A stretch of DNA of 14,693 nt from CAYLLT01 sp964591605 (lineage in GTDB: Bacteria; Planctomycetota; Phycisphaerae; UBA1845; PWPN01): positions 1-14,693 of the forward strand of contig CAZQEN010000185.1 of NCBI GenBank assembly GCA_964591605.1. Direction: 5' to 3'. Below are positions 1 to 7,843 of the stretch, one piece after another. The notes under the pieces are model-generated. The model worked only from the letters and a program-made list of their open reading frames with translations, made no database searches and had not been told where the DNA came from. Numbering within the stretch: the stretch's first letter is position 1; the number at the start of each line of letters is the position of its first letter. The translations under genes and the position numbers were made by a program.

Positions 1-770
1 GCATGTACGTGCGGCTGGCCTTCGCGGTGGCGGCGCACCTGGAGCCCGAGATTCTTCTGGTGGACGAGGTGCTGGCGGTGGGAGACGCCGAGTTCCAGCG
101 CAAATGCCTGGGCCGCATGACCCAGGTGGCCAGCGGCGGGCGGACGGTGCTGTTCGTGAGCCACAACATGGTGGCGATCGAGTCGCTGTGCCCGCGGGCC
201 ATCCTGCTCGAGGGCGGGCGGCTGATCGCCGACGGCGAGTCGCGGCACATCATCGAGCGATACTTCGACACGTTCCGGCCGCGGCCAGGCGGCGCGACCC
301 TCGATCAGCGGACCGACCGCGAGGGCAGCGGCCATGCGCGCTACACCGGTATTCGCTTCTACCGCGGCAACGGAGAGCTCACGACGAGCATCCCGATGGG
401 GGATGAGCTGATCGTGGAGCTGGACTTCACGTGCCATGAGCCGCTCACCCGGCCGCGGTTCGTCCTGCTGTTCCTGAACGCGTACGGCCAGATCGCCTTC
501 CGGGCCAAGAGTCATGCGGCGGTGGAGGTGCTGCCGACGGCGAAGGCCGGCGGCACCATCCGATGCCGTTTTCCCCAGGTGACGGCGGTGCCGGGCCTGT
601 ATACCGTCACGGCGCGGATCAATGATTCCGTGGCCGACCGGGTGGACGGTGTGGATTCCGCGGCCACCATCGAGGTGACGGAGGCGGACGTGTACGGGAC
701 CGGCCGGATGCCGCAGGAGCACGGCGATCTGATGTACATGCCGGCCGAGTGGAGCACGGAATACCGGTGA
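1..770 (+). CDS. Polysaccharide ABC transporter ATP-binding protein, Wzt-like (3' part)
   Basis: ATPase subunit of an ABC exporter that moves a lipid-linked polysaccharide across the inner membrane. The gene begins before the window: the first ATG (position 3) lies just after the ABC signature motif, so the Walker A half is missing. About 255 residues are visible. The Walker B/D-loop stretch (ILLVDEVLAVGD, visible residues 17-28) and the switch histidine (SHN, H54) are intact. The AVGDxxFxxKC pattern is typical of the Wzt/KpsT/TagH group. From about residue 110 the protein continues into a C-terminal beta-rich domain like the Wzt carbohydrate-binding domain, which in characterised O-antigen systems reads the modified end of the chain. 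The permease partner (Wzm) would be expected upstream, outside the window. The next gene, a sulfotransferase, starts 101 bp downstream. The family call is firm; the exact substrate is unknown. Confidence 0.93.
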   Translation, partial: MYVRLAFAVAAHLEPEILLVDEVLAVGDAEFQRKCLGRMTQVASGGRTVLFVSHNMVAIESLCPRAILLEGGRLIADGESRHIIERYFDTFRPRPGGATLDQRTDREGSGHARYTGIRFYRGNGELTTSIPMGDELIVELDFTCHEPLTRPRFVLLFLNAYGQIAFRAKSHAAVEVLPTAKAGGTIRCRFPQVTAVPGLYTVTARINDSVADRVDGVDSAATIEVTEADVYGTGRMPQEHGDLMYMPAEWSTEYR

Positions 771-871
771 GGATCTGAGGACACCCCGGGAGGGGGACGC
801 TGCCATACCCGCGCTTCGACGGGCACCTGGCCCGGCGACGCAGCGGCTTATCGAACAGAGGAACGCGGCTT

Positions 872-1984
872 ATGCAGACAACAGCGGGCATGCCCGAATC
901 GGTCATCAAGATGGGTCGTCCGGATCACGGCCTGGCCCAGTTGCCGGAGCGGGCGCAATACGACGGGGTGAGTTGCCGTCCGACGACGGTGGCGAAGAGC
1001 TCCGCGGTGCACTCGCGATGGCTCGATTTTCGTTGCGGTCTGGATCTCAAGCGGGATCGCGCCCGCGAGCGGTTCGGCACGTGTCTGTGGCGGGGGGTGG
1101 GGCTGGGCAACAAGATCTGCAATCTGACGCATCTGCCCAGGCTGCATCTGGGGATTCCCTTCGTGCGCCAGTGGCATGAACCGGTTCCGATCGTGCGGCC
1201 GATCTTCATGGTCGGCTCGCCGCGCAGCGGAACGACGATCCTGGGCAAGGTGTTCGGGCACCAGGGCGATCTGCTGTTCCTGAGTGAGGCGCGGCCGATC
1301 TGGTACCGGGCGGTCCCCGAGTTTGACGAGAGCCAGTTCCATTGGGAGGGAGACCGGCTCTGGGGCCGGATCTACATGGATGAGAACGACGTGACCGCTG
1401 AGTCCAGGGCGGTGCTCGAGGAGGATTTCGGCCGGACGATGCGGCTGGCCGGGCGGAGGCGGCTGATGGAGAAGATGCCGATCAACCTCTTCCGCGTGCG
1501 GTGGCTCAATGCGATGTGGCCCGATGCCCGGTTCATCCAGATCATGCGCGATCCGTTCGGGACGACGTCCTCGAAGACGCAGTGCTGGCCCTCCATCGAC
1601 GAGAAGGAGCTGCCGGGGGTGGCCATCCGGCGGCGGATGTTCGAGAAGCTCTATCCGCACCTCAAGCCGCTGCTCGATTCTATGAAATCATCCTACGAAT
1701 GGTACCTGTTCGAGTGGCGCCTGTTTACGGAGGAGGGAGAGCGGCTGCGGCAGTTATACCCGGATCGGTACACGATTGTGCGCCTGGAGGATGCCCAGCA
1801 GAACCCGAAGGAAACGATTGAAAAGGCCTGCCAGTTCCTGGAGCTGCGGATGACGTCGCGCATCCGCAGGGCGTACCGGGCGTGGCTCGATCCGAAAGTG
1901 CGGCTGGCCAAGCCGCTGCTCGACCCGGCGCGCTGCCGCGAGCTGCTGGGCGAATCGGCGGATCGCTGGGGGTACGCGTTCTGA
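872..1984 (+). CDS. Sulfotransferase family protein
   Basis: Predicted PAPS-dependent sulfotransferase of 370 residues, likely adding sulfate to a sugar of the polysaccharide. The 5'-phosphosulfate-binding loop is GSPRSGTT at residues 116-123. The 3'-phosphate-binding region is RFIQIMRDP at 220-228 with serines S233/S234 at the expected distance. The late motif IVRLEDAQQNPKETI (302-316), followed by a FLEL segment, matches the closing region of the Sulfotransfer_3-type fold. The first ~110 residues are a lineage-specific extension of unknown role. No signal peptide is evident, so it is probably cytoplasmic, where PAPS is available. The ATG at 872 has AGAGGA ten bases upstream; a later in-frame ATG (residue 14) is possible. 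It ends 17 bp before the glycosyltransferase fusion gene. The fold is clear, but the acceptor (glycan or another small molecule) cannot be read from sequence. Confidence 0.9.
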   Translation: MQTTAGMPESVIKMGRPDHGLAQLPERAQYDGVSCRPTTVAKSSAVHSRWLDFRCGLDLKRDRARERFGTCLWRGVGLGNKICNLTHLPRLHLGIPFVRQWHEPVPIVRPIFMVGSPRSGTTILGKVFGHQGDLLFLSEARPIWYRAVPEFDESQFHWEGDRLWGRIYMDENDVTAESRAVLEEDFGRTMRLAGRRRLMEKMPINLFRVRWLNAMWPDARFIQIMRDPFGTTSSKTQCWPSIDEKELPGVAIRRRMFEKLYPHLKPLLDSMKSSYEWYLFEWRLFTEEGERLRQLYPDRYTIVRLEDAQQNPKETIEKACQFLELRMTSRIRRAYRAWLDPKVRLAKPLLDPARCRELLGESADRWGYAF

Positions 1985-2001
1985 GCCGCTCCGGGGGAGC
2001 C

Positions 2002-4317
2002 ATGGAAAAGCCGGCCGTGAGCGTGGTGATGAGCGTCTACAACGGTGAGCCGTACGTGCGCGCCGCCGTGGAGAGCATCCTCAATCAGACGTTCAATGAT
2101 CTCGAGCTGATCGTCGTGGACGACGGTTCGACCGACACGACGCCGCAGACGCTTGCCGGCATCGACGATCCGCGGCTGCGGGTGATCCGTCAGCCGAACC
2201 GCGGGCAGCCGGCCGGGCTCAATGCGGGTATCCGGGCCGCCCGCGCCGAGCTGATCACGTTCATGGACGGCGACGACCTGTGCGATCCGCAGCGCATCGA
2301 GAAGCTGGTGGCCTGCCTGGCCGCGCACCCTGAGCTGGGCGGCGTGGGCACGTGGGAACTGGTCTTGGATGCGAAGGGCAACCCGCTCGATCGAGACATC
2401 AAGCCGCTGGTGCACGAGGAGATCGTCCGCGAATATGCGGAAGGGCGGACCGGGCTCAACGGAATGAGCACGATGGTCCGCGCCCAGGTGTTCCGCGAAT
2501 TGGGCGGGTTCCGTGAGTTCCTGTACCTGGCGAACGATGTGGACATGTGGATGCGGGCGACGGAGCGCTTCCGGTTCGCGTGCATCCCGGAGTGCCTGTA
2601 CTGGTACCGCCAGCACCCGCACGCGAGCAACACGGCCCGCCGGCAGGCGAATCAGTTCTACCGGGCGCTGGTGGACCAGTTGCGGGCGGAGCGTCTGGCG
2701 ACGGGGAGCGATCGTCTCTCGCGCGGCGAGCACATCGAGATTCCCGATTTCCAGGAGAAGTCCGGCCAGCGTGCCTACTGGGAGGGCATGTCGTGGTATC
2801 ACCGCGAGCGCAGCGAACGGCTCGGCAGGGAGGGACGATGGAGTGAGGCATTGCGGTATGCCGTACGGGGCTGGTGGTGTGACCCTCTGAATCGCTACGG
2901 CCATTCGCACCTGGTCAAGACCGGGCTGTCGGCGTTGTTTCCCTTCATGAGGGGTTTTCTGGCCTCGCCCAGAGCGGCCATGGCTCCACTGTGGCCCCGG
3001 CGTTCGACGGGCACGGGTGTCCATCAGTCGCGCCGCCCCGCGCCGCGGCCGCTGCGCACGGAGCTGGTGACCGACGTGGTCCGTCTGGGCGCGATGGCCG
3101 CCGAGTGGGATGCCCTGATTCTGGCGAGCCAGACGCCGCAGTCGTTCTTCCTGACCTCCGGATGCATCCTGCCGTTCTGGCGTCATCACGGGGCCGGCCG
3201 GGAACTGGCGGTGGTGTTGGTGCGGGACGAGACGGGCGGGCTGGTGGGAGCAGCGCCGTTCTACGTGGAGCGGGTCGGCCGTCGCCTGTCGCGTCATCGC
3301 CGGCTGGCGCTGCTGGGAAGCCCGGAGAGCGGAGCCGACTACCTCGACGTGCTGTCGCGGCCTGGATATCACGCGGCCGTCTGGCGCGAGACGTTCGGCT
3401 GCCTCCGGCAGCATGGGGTTCGCTGGGACGCGGTCAATCTCAATTACATCGTCGACGATTCCCCGAGCCTGGCACTGCTGGCCGGCCGCAAGCTGGATCG
3501 GGCGTTCTTCGTGCACCTCGAGCCCTCGTCGGTCTGCCCGTTCGCGCGGCTGAGGCCGACCTGGGACGAATTCGTGGCCACGCTGGGGGCCAGCACGCGC
3601 CGCGGGATGAAATATCAGCTCAACCTGATCACGCGCCGCTTCAAGGATGTGCAGTTCGAGGTGGTGCAGCAGGAGGAGCGGATCCCCGAGCTGCTGGCCA
3701 CCATGATCCGCTACAAACAGGACAAGTACGGGCATCGGTTCGACGACGAGTATCGCTCGTGGGTGGACCAGGCGCTCGCGGCCCTGCGGGCGGGGCAGCT
3801 CCGGCTGCTCGTGCTGTGGCTGGATGGCTGCCCGGCGTGCATCTGGTTCACGTTCCTGTTCAACCGGCGGGTGTTCTTTCAGGCATGCAGCTACGAGCCT
3901 TCGCACGCCTCGTATCGACTGGGCAAGGTGGTGATGCCGCACGCGATCCGGCTGGCGATCGAAGACGGTGCGACCGAGTACGACATGAAGCGGGGGGACG
4001 CCGACTACAAGTATCACTGGGCTAATAGCGAGCGGCGGACGGTGCAGGCGCATTTCGTTCGACGCACCCTGCGCGGCGCGTGGATCAGCTTCTGGGAATA
4101 CAGCCCCGCGATGGCCCAGGTCCGGCGACAAACGGAAGAGGTTTACTACATGGGACGGCGCGGCGTGCGGAAGCTGCTGGTTCCGATCGCCCGCCGCTGG
4201 CCGGGTCTGTTCTCGCGCGAATTGCGGGACCGCGTCCTGAAGGCGACGGGGACGCCCTGGTTGAATACCGAGTCCGACGCGCCGGCCCCGCCCTCCGATC
4301 CCGTGCTGGCATCGTGA
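2002..4317 (+). CDS. Fusion protein: GT2 glycosyltransferase plus CelD/BcsL-like GNAT acyltransferase
   Basis: A 771-residue two-enzyme protein. Residues ~5-210 are a GT-A, family 2 glycosyltransferase with DDGSTD at 40-45 and a metal-binding DGDD at 89-92. The site of the usual catalytic ED pair reads ND (178-179) followed by VDMW. Residues ~210-345 are a helical, basic linker. Residues ~355-700 resemble the Acetyltransf_6 (GNAT, CelD/BcsL/FemAB-like) family; its hallmark late motif appears as DMKRGDADYKYHW at 661-673. Inferred role: transfer a sugar to the growing glycan and acylate the product or a neighbouring residue. The start at 2002 is chosen because GGGGGAG lies two bases upstream and the GT2 fold begins at once; the frame stays open 40 codons further back but only inside the sulfotransferase. 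It ends in TGATG, overlapping the next start by one base. Both halves are recognisable; acceptor and acyl donor are unknown. Confidence 0.9.
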   Translation: MEKPAVSVVMSVYNGEPYVRAAVESILNQTFNDLELIVVDDGSTDTTPQTLAGIDDPRLRVIRQPNRGQPAGLNAGIRAARAELITFMDGDDLCDPQRIEKLVACLAAHPELGGVGTWELVLDAKGNPLDRDIKPLVHEEIVREYAEGRTGLNGMSTMVRAQVFRELGGFREFLYLANDVDMWMRATERFRFACIPECLYWYRQHPHASNTARRQANQFYRALVDQLRAERLATGSDRLSRGEHIEIPDFQEKSGQRAYWEGMSWYHRERSERLGREGRWSEALRYAVRGWWCDPLNRYGHSHLVKTGLSALFPFMRGFLASPRAAMAPLWPRRSTGTGVHQSRRPAPRPLRTELVTDVVRLGAMAAEWDALILASQTPQSFFLTSGCILPFWRHHGAGRELAVVLVRDETGGLVGAAPFYVERVGRRLSRHRRLALLGSPESGADYLDVLSRPGYHAAVWRETFGCLRQHGVRWDAVNLNYIVDDSPSLALLAGRKLDRAFFVHLEPSSVCPFARLRPTWDEFVATLGASTRRGMKYQLNLITRRFKDVQFEVVQQEERIPELLATMIRYKQDKYGHRFDDEYRSWVDQALAALRAGQLRLLVLWLDGCPACIWFTFLFNRRVFFQACSYEPSHASYRLGKVVMPHAIRLAIEDGATEYDMKRGDADYKYHWANSERRTVQAHFVRRTLRGAWISFWEYSPAMAQVRRQTEEVYYMGRRGVRKLLVPIARRWPGLFSRELRDRVLKATGTPWLNTESDAPAPPSDPVLAS

Positions 4318-5546
4318 TGCGATCATCAACCACTTCCAACGGGGTCAGCCTCGTCATTCGCTATGACGACTACGGCGCGGCATACCTGCCGAGCTGCGGG
4401 GCACGGCTGGCGGTCGAACAGATGCTTCACGACCAGACCGTCGCGCACGGCTGGCCGTGGGTGAACGCGATCACGCCGCTCCAGAGCGTGGATACGCACA
4501 ACGTCCATGAGACACGGACGGTTCACCTCGTCGAAGATCCGCCCCGGGTGGCCCTGCTCCGCGACATGATGGCCAAAGGCTGCTGCGAGCCGGCCGTCCA
4601 TGGCCTCACCCACCACACGTGGAAGCAGTTGCCGCGATACGGGACCGAGTTTGCCGGGCTGCCGCTCGACAGGCAGACGGAGATTCTGCGCACGGCCAAA
4701 AGTGAGGTGGAGGGTCTGACGGGCCGATCGGTCGGCGTATTCGTCCCGCCGTGGAACAGTTATGACGAGGCGACGGTCGAGGCGGCGGGAGAAGTGGGTC
4801 TGACGCTGGTGTCGACTGGCCTGATGACGTTTGTCCCGGGGGCGCCGCCGGTCGACGTCGTGCCGGCCACCGTCGAGCTGATTCACCTGCGTCAGATCAT
4901 GGATGCGGGGCATCAGTATCCGCCCGGCTCGGTGCTGGTGATCCTGCTGCATGGCACCGATTTCGTGGGCGTGGACCGGGAGATTGGCTACCTGCAGCCC
5001 GAGGAGTTCGGCCCGCTGATCGAGCGGGCGGAGCGGCACTTCCATGCTCATGTGGTGCCGGTCACGTCTGTCCCGCGCCTGATCGGATCCGAATTGCCGA
5101 AGCGCAGCAGCACCGCCGCGCTGCTCACCCGCCGTCGGGATGATCTGCCCGATCTGCCTGTCGTGGGCAAAGCCCTGTCCGACTGGCTGCTTCCACATGT
5201 GTCGGCACTGGTTCCGGCCGCACTGGGGACGCGGGCGCGGGTCATGCTGAGCGCGACGCTGGCCGCATGGTTTGTGGCCGTCGCCCTGCTGGCGCTGATT
5301 CCGGGCAGTCTGATTGCGGCCATGCTGGAGCCCGGGGCGGTGCGGTCTGCGGCAACGTTCGCGCTGGGGCTGACCGGGCTCGCCGTCATTTTCCACTGCG
5401 GACGGAATGGGTGGGTGAAGGTGTACCGGGGTCACTGGGGCGCGCGGGAGGTGGGCGTGCGAACGTGGACCGGGGTGGTGATCGGCGCCGCGCTGGTGTG
5501 CTCGTCCATCATCGCATGGCTGCTGACGAAGGGCCTGATGTCATGA
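4317..5546 (+). CDS. Polysaccharide deacetylase-like protein with C-terminal membrane anchor
   Basis: A 409-residue protein whose first ~260 residues resemble the NodB/CE4 or DUF2334 group of metal-dependent deacetylases. Visible signature elements are an early Asp pair (RYDDYG, D17-D18), an HxxxH-type metal motif (H95 and H99 in AVHGLTHH), a FVPPWN segment at 142-147 and a late LLHGTDF (H212). After a basic linker come about three hydrophobic segments (~308-336, ~343-360, ~384-403) that should fix it in the inner membrane. No N-terminal signal peptide is visible, so on which side the catalytic part lies is open. The ATG at 4317 overlaps the previous stop (TGATG), and the gene ends in ATGA overlapping the next start, which implies translational coupling. 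The likely role is to remove acetyl groups from the glycan or a lipid-linked precursor. Family assignment is good; activity is inferred. Confidence 0.8.
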   Translation: MRSSTTSNGVSLVIRYDDYGAAYLPSCGARLAVEQMLHDQTVAHGWPWVNAITPLQSVDTHNVHETRTVHLVEDPPRVALLRDMMAKGCCEPAVHGLTHHTWKQLPRYGTEFAGLPLDRQTEILRTAKSEVEGLTGRSVGVFVPPWNSYDEATVEAAGEVGLTLVSTGLMTFVPGAPPVDVVPATVELIHLRQIMDAGHQYPPGSVLVILLHGTDFVGVDREIGYLQPEEFGPLIERAERHFHAHVVPVTSVPRLIGSELPKRSSTAALLTRRRDDLPDLPVVGKALSDWLLPHVSALVPAALGTRARVMLSATLAAWFVAVALLALIPGSLIAAMLEPGAVRSAATFALGLTGLAVIFHCGRNGWVKVYRGHWGAREVGVRTWTGVVIGAALVCSSIIAWLLTKGLMS

Positions 5547-6514
5547 GCGATCCGGCCGTCAGCGTGGTCATGTGCGTGTATAACGGCGAGCGGTGGCTCC
5601 GGGAGGCGATCGGCAGTGTGTTGGCGCACCCGGGCGCCGATTTCGAGTTCGTGATCGTTGACGACGGATCCACGGACGGCTCTCCGGAGATCATCCGCTC
5701 GTACCGCGATGAGCGCATCCGCGTGGTCCGGCAGGCGAATCAGGGTCTGGCCGCGGCACGCAACACGGGGGCCCGGGAGGCGCGGGGGCGATACATCGCC
5801 TACATCGATGCGGATGACGTCGCGGAGCCGCAGCGGCTGGCCGTGCAGAGCGCGTTTCTGAATGCCCACCCCGACGTGGCGGCCGTGGGCTGCTCCGTGC
5901 GGATCATCGATGAGAACGGGCGACTGCTTCTGGTGCAGAGAGTGGCGACTGGAGCGGCTCTGTGCCGAAGAAGGCTTTTTCACGGGCAGTTCTACAATTA
6001 CGGCTCGTCGCTGATGATCCGCCGCGACGCCCTGCGGGAGGTGGGGCCGTTCCGCACGTTTTTCGTGCAGCGCGAAGACGTGGATTTCATGCTGCGTCTG
6101 GCGGAGCGGTTTGCGATCGATAACGTGCCCGAAACGCTGTATCGCTATCGGATCAACACCGCCGGGCTGACGCATCAGGACCTGAACGTGGGGCTGTATT
6201 ACCACGAGGTGGCCTACGCCCTGCATCGGGAGCGTCTCGCTGGCGGGAACGACCGCCTCCAGCGGGGAGAGACCATCGCACCCTATCAACCCCGGCCCGG
6301 CGAGACCCCGCGGCCGAGCGATCTGCGGCGCGTCCTCACTTGGCTTCACCTGGGCGAGGCCGAACTGCTGCGGGAAGTGGGCGAGAACTGGTCGGCGGCG
6401 GCGCACCTGGTCCGGGCGGTCATGTGCTCGCCGACCAGCCGCGGCACGATCCAGCAGGCATTGCGTATTCTGCTCAGCCGGCCGGCCTGGCTGGACGCAC
6501 CCGCGCAGGCGTGA
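5543..6514 (+). CDS. GT2 family glycosyltransferase
   Basis: A 323-residue inverting glycosyltransferase of the GT-A fold, expected to add one sugar to the lipid-linked chain at the cytoplasmic face. Motifs are VVMCVYNGE at 8-16, DDGSTD at 40-45, DADD at 89-92 and the catalytic EDVDFM at 178-183. It lines up without gaps with the GT2 half of the upstream fusion for about 245 residues, including the unusual tail motif RxERLxxGxDRLxRGE (~229-243), so the two are paralogues. Here the canonical ED pair is intact, unlike in the fusion. The C-terminal ~75 residues are helical with no recognised domain. The start at 5543 shares ATGA with the previous stop; the frame is open further upstream only through the deacetylase gene. 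The following GT4 gene starts 58 bp on. Family is certain; donor and acceptor are unknown. Confidence 0.92.
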   Translation: MSDPAVSVVMCVYNGERWLREAIGSVLAHPGADFEFVIVDDGSTDGSPEIIRSYRDERIRVVRQANQGLAAARNTGAREARGRYIAYIDADDVAEPQRLAVQSAFLNAHPDVAAVGCSVRIIDENGRLLLVQRVATGAALCRRRLFHGQFYNYGSSLMIRRDALREVGPFRTFFVQREDVDFMLRLAERFAIDNVPETLYRYRINTAGLTHQDLNVGLYYHEVAYALHRERLAGGNDRLQRGETIAPYQPRPGETPRPSDLRRVLTWLHLGEAELLREVGENWSAAAHLVRAVMCSPTSRGTIQQALRILLSRPAWLDAPAQA

Positions 6515-6572
6515 TCCGGGCCGCAGCGACGATGTCGCGTTCCTGCGAAGTCAGACTCCGCTGAAAGAAGAC

Positions 6573-7706
6573 ATGACCCCACGTCGAATCGCGTTTGTGC
6601 TTGCCGGAGGAGGCCTGTCGGGCGGCAACCGGGTGATCGTGACCCATGCGAACCGGCTGATGGAACGCGGGCACGTGGTTCGCATCGTGGTGCTCCGCTG
6701 GCCGGTGATCTGGCGGCCCAAGGCGCTGTTCTGGAGGCTGCATCGAAAGATCGGCTACGCGACGCGGCTGCGGCACGATCATCTGCATGAATTCCGGGGC
6801 CCGGTGACCTGGGAGCGGGTGTCCCGGCTGGAGCGGGCGATTCCCGACGGTGACGCGGTGATCGCCACGCACTGGCTGACGGCCGACCCCGTCGCGGCAC
6901 TTCCCTCCCGGAAGGGAGCCAAGTACTACTTCATACAGGGGTATGAGGGTGATATTTTCGACCCGGCGAGGGTGGATGCGACCTGGCGGCTGCCCATGCG
7001 CAAGATCGTCGTCTCGAGCTGGCTCCAGCGGCTGGCGCGGGAGCGGGCCGGCGATGAGTCGGCCATTCTCGTGGTGAACGGAGTGGACACCGGGCTTTTC
7101 CACGCACCGCCGCGGGAGCTGAACCCGAATCCGACCGCCGGGACGATCTATTCCGACGGCCCGTGGAAGGGAACCGGCGTGGCGTTCGAGGCGCTGAGAC
7201 GCGCGCGGGAGCGTGCGGCGAATCTGCGAATGATCTGCTTTGGCGATACGCGTCCGACGCGGGCGCTTCCCTTGCCGCCGGATACGCAATTCGTGCATCG
7301 TCCGTCGCAGCAGTCGATCCGTGAGCTCTACGCGGCGTGTGACGTGTGGCTTTGCGCCAGCACGACCGAGGGTTTCGGTTTGCCGCCGCTGGAGGCGATG
7401 GCGTGCCGATGTCCGGTGGTGTGTACACGGTGCGGTGGGCCTGAGGGTTTCGTACGGGATGGAGAGAATGGCTATCTGGTTCCGGTCGGCGACGCGGGCG
7501 CGATGGCGGATCGAATCGTGCGCATTCTGGCGGACGCTCAGCGATGGCAGTGCATGTCGGACGCCGCGTACGAAACGCGGCTCCGGTTCACTTGGGAAGA
7601 CGCCGGCCGACGGATGGAAGCGGCGCTGATCGATTGGCCCGGCGCGTCGGTCGAAGTCGACAAGGCCGCCGGCCGGCCGGGGCCCGTGGGGGCGACGTGC
7701 GGCTGA
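6573..7706 (+). CDS. GT4 family glycosyltransferase (glycosyl transferase group 1)
   Basis: A 377-residue retaining glycosyltransferase with the GT-B fold. The N-terminal Rossmann half begins FVLAGGGLSGGNRV (8-21), with the glycine-rich loop common in this family. The C-terminal donor-binding half carries the E-x7-E signature as EGFGLPPLE at 266-274, followed by GGPEGFVRDGENGYLV (288-303). GPWKGTG at 196-202 probably supplies the conserved phosphate-contacting lysine. No membrane helix is obvious, so it should act peripherally at the inner membrane, adding a sugar to the chain. The ATG at 6573 is preceded by GAAAGAAG, a moderate ribosome-binding site. It is the last gene before the 255 bp repeat-bearing gap and probably ends the left transcription block. 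Its last ~20 residues are low-complexity and Gly/Pro-rich. Family is certain; sugar specificity is unknown. Confidence 0.93.
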   Translation: MTPRRIAFVLAGGGLSGGNRVIVTHANRLMERGHVVRIVVLRWPVIWRPKALFWRLHRKIGYATRLRHDHLHEFRGPVTWERVSRLERAIPDGDAVIATHWLTADPVAALPSRKGAKYYFIQGYEGDIFDPARVDATWRLPMRKIVVSSWLQRLARERAGDESAILVVNGVDTGLFHAPPRELNPNPTAGTIYSDGPWKGTGVAFEALRRARERAANLRMICFGDTRPTRALPLPPDTQFVHRPSQQSIRELYAACDVWLCASTTEGFGLPPLEAMACRCPVVCTRCGGPEGFVRDGENGYLVPVGDAGAMADRIVRILADAQRWQCMSDAAYETRLRFTWEDAGRRMEAALIDWPGASVEVDKAAGRPGPVGATCG

Positions 7707-7727
7707 GCAGAAGCGCAGAACAATACA

Positions 7728-7763
7728 CCCGGGGTGGCATGGGCCATGTACTCATTGCCCGTG
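7728..7763 (+). repeat. Palindromic repeat unit, direct copy 1
   Basis: A 36-base unit that begins CCCGGGGTGGCATGGGCC and ends CATTGCCCGTG. It matches copy 2 (39 bp further on) at 34 of 36 positions. The core is an imperfect palindrome: GGGCCATG, a TACT loop, then CATTGCCC, with one mismatch in the stem. It lies 21 bases after the GT4 stop codon. The form recalls REP/BIME-type extragenic palindromes. Confidence 0.85.
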
Positions 7764-7766
7764 GCG

Positions 7767-7802
7767 CCCGGAGTGGCATGGGCAATGTACTCATTGCCCG
7801 TG
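7767..7802 (+). repeat. Palindromic repeat unit, direct copy 2
   Basis: Second 36-base copy, separated from the first by only three bases (GCG). Its core is a perfect 8 bp inverted repeat, GGGCAATG (7780-7787) with CATTGCCC (7792-7799) around a TACT loop. A further three pairs, one of them a wobble, are possible on the outside (CAT with GTG). So this copy alone can form an 11 bp hairpin. Confidence 0.88.
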
Positions 7803-7811
7803 CGCATGAAA

Positions 7812-7843
7812 CACGGGCAGCGTGTACGTCGCCCATGCCACCC
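7812..7843 (-). repeat. Palindromic repeat unit, inverted copy 3
   Basis: Read on the minus strand, this is a third, more diverged copy that begins GGGTGGCATGGGCGACG. Over 31 positions it agrees with copy 1 at 26 and with copy 2 at 25. Because it is inverted and only nine bases from copy 2 (loop 7803-7811), the two can form a long stem of about 27 pairs out of 31 counting G-U. No T-run follows, so it is not a standard intrinsic terminator. It may protect the upstream mRNA end or attenuate transcription. Confidence 0.82.

Noticed and set aside
1882..2001. A 40-codon N-terminal extension of the GT2-GNAT protein.
   Set aside because: It lies inside the sulfotransferase gene in another frame and precedes a well-placed ribosome-binding site and ATG at 2002.
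4080..4316. A 79-codon N-terminal extension of the deacetylase-like protein.
   Set aside because: It overlaps the C-terminus of the fusion gene in another frame; the TGATG junction at 4315-4319 gives a natural start.
1693..4329. A very long open frame on the minus strand (about 878 codons).
   Set aside because: It is the antisense shadow of the sulfotransferase end and the GT2-GNAT fusion. Its product is Arg/Pro/His-rich without domains, as expected opposite GC-rich third positions.
7728..7843. A CRISPR array.
   Set aside because: The spacing between direct copies is only three bases, one copy is inverted, and there are just three units without unique spacers.
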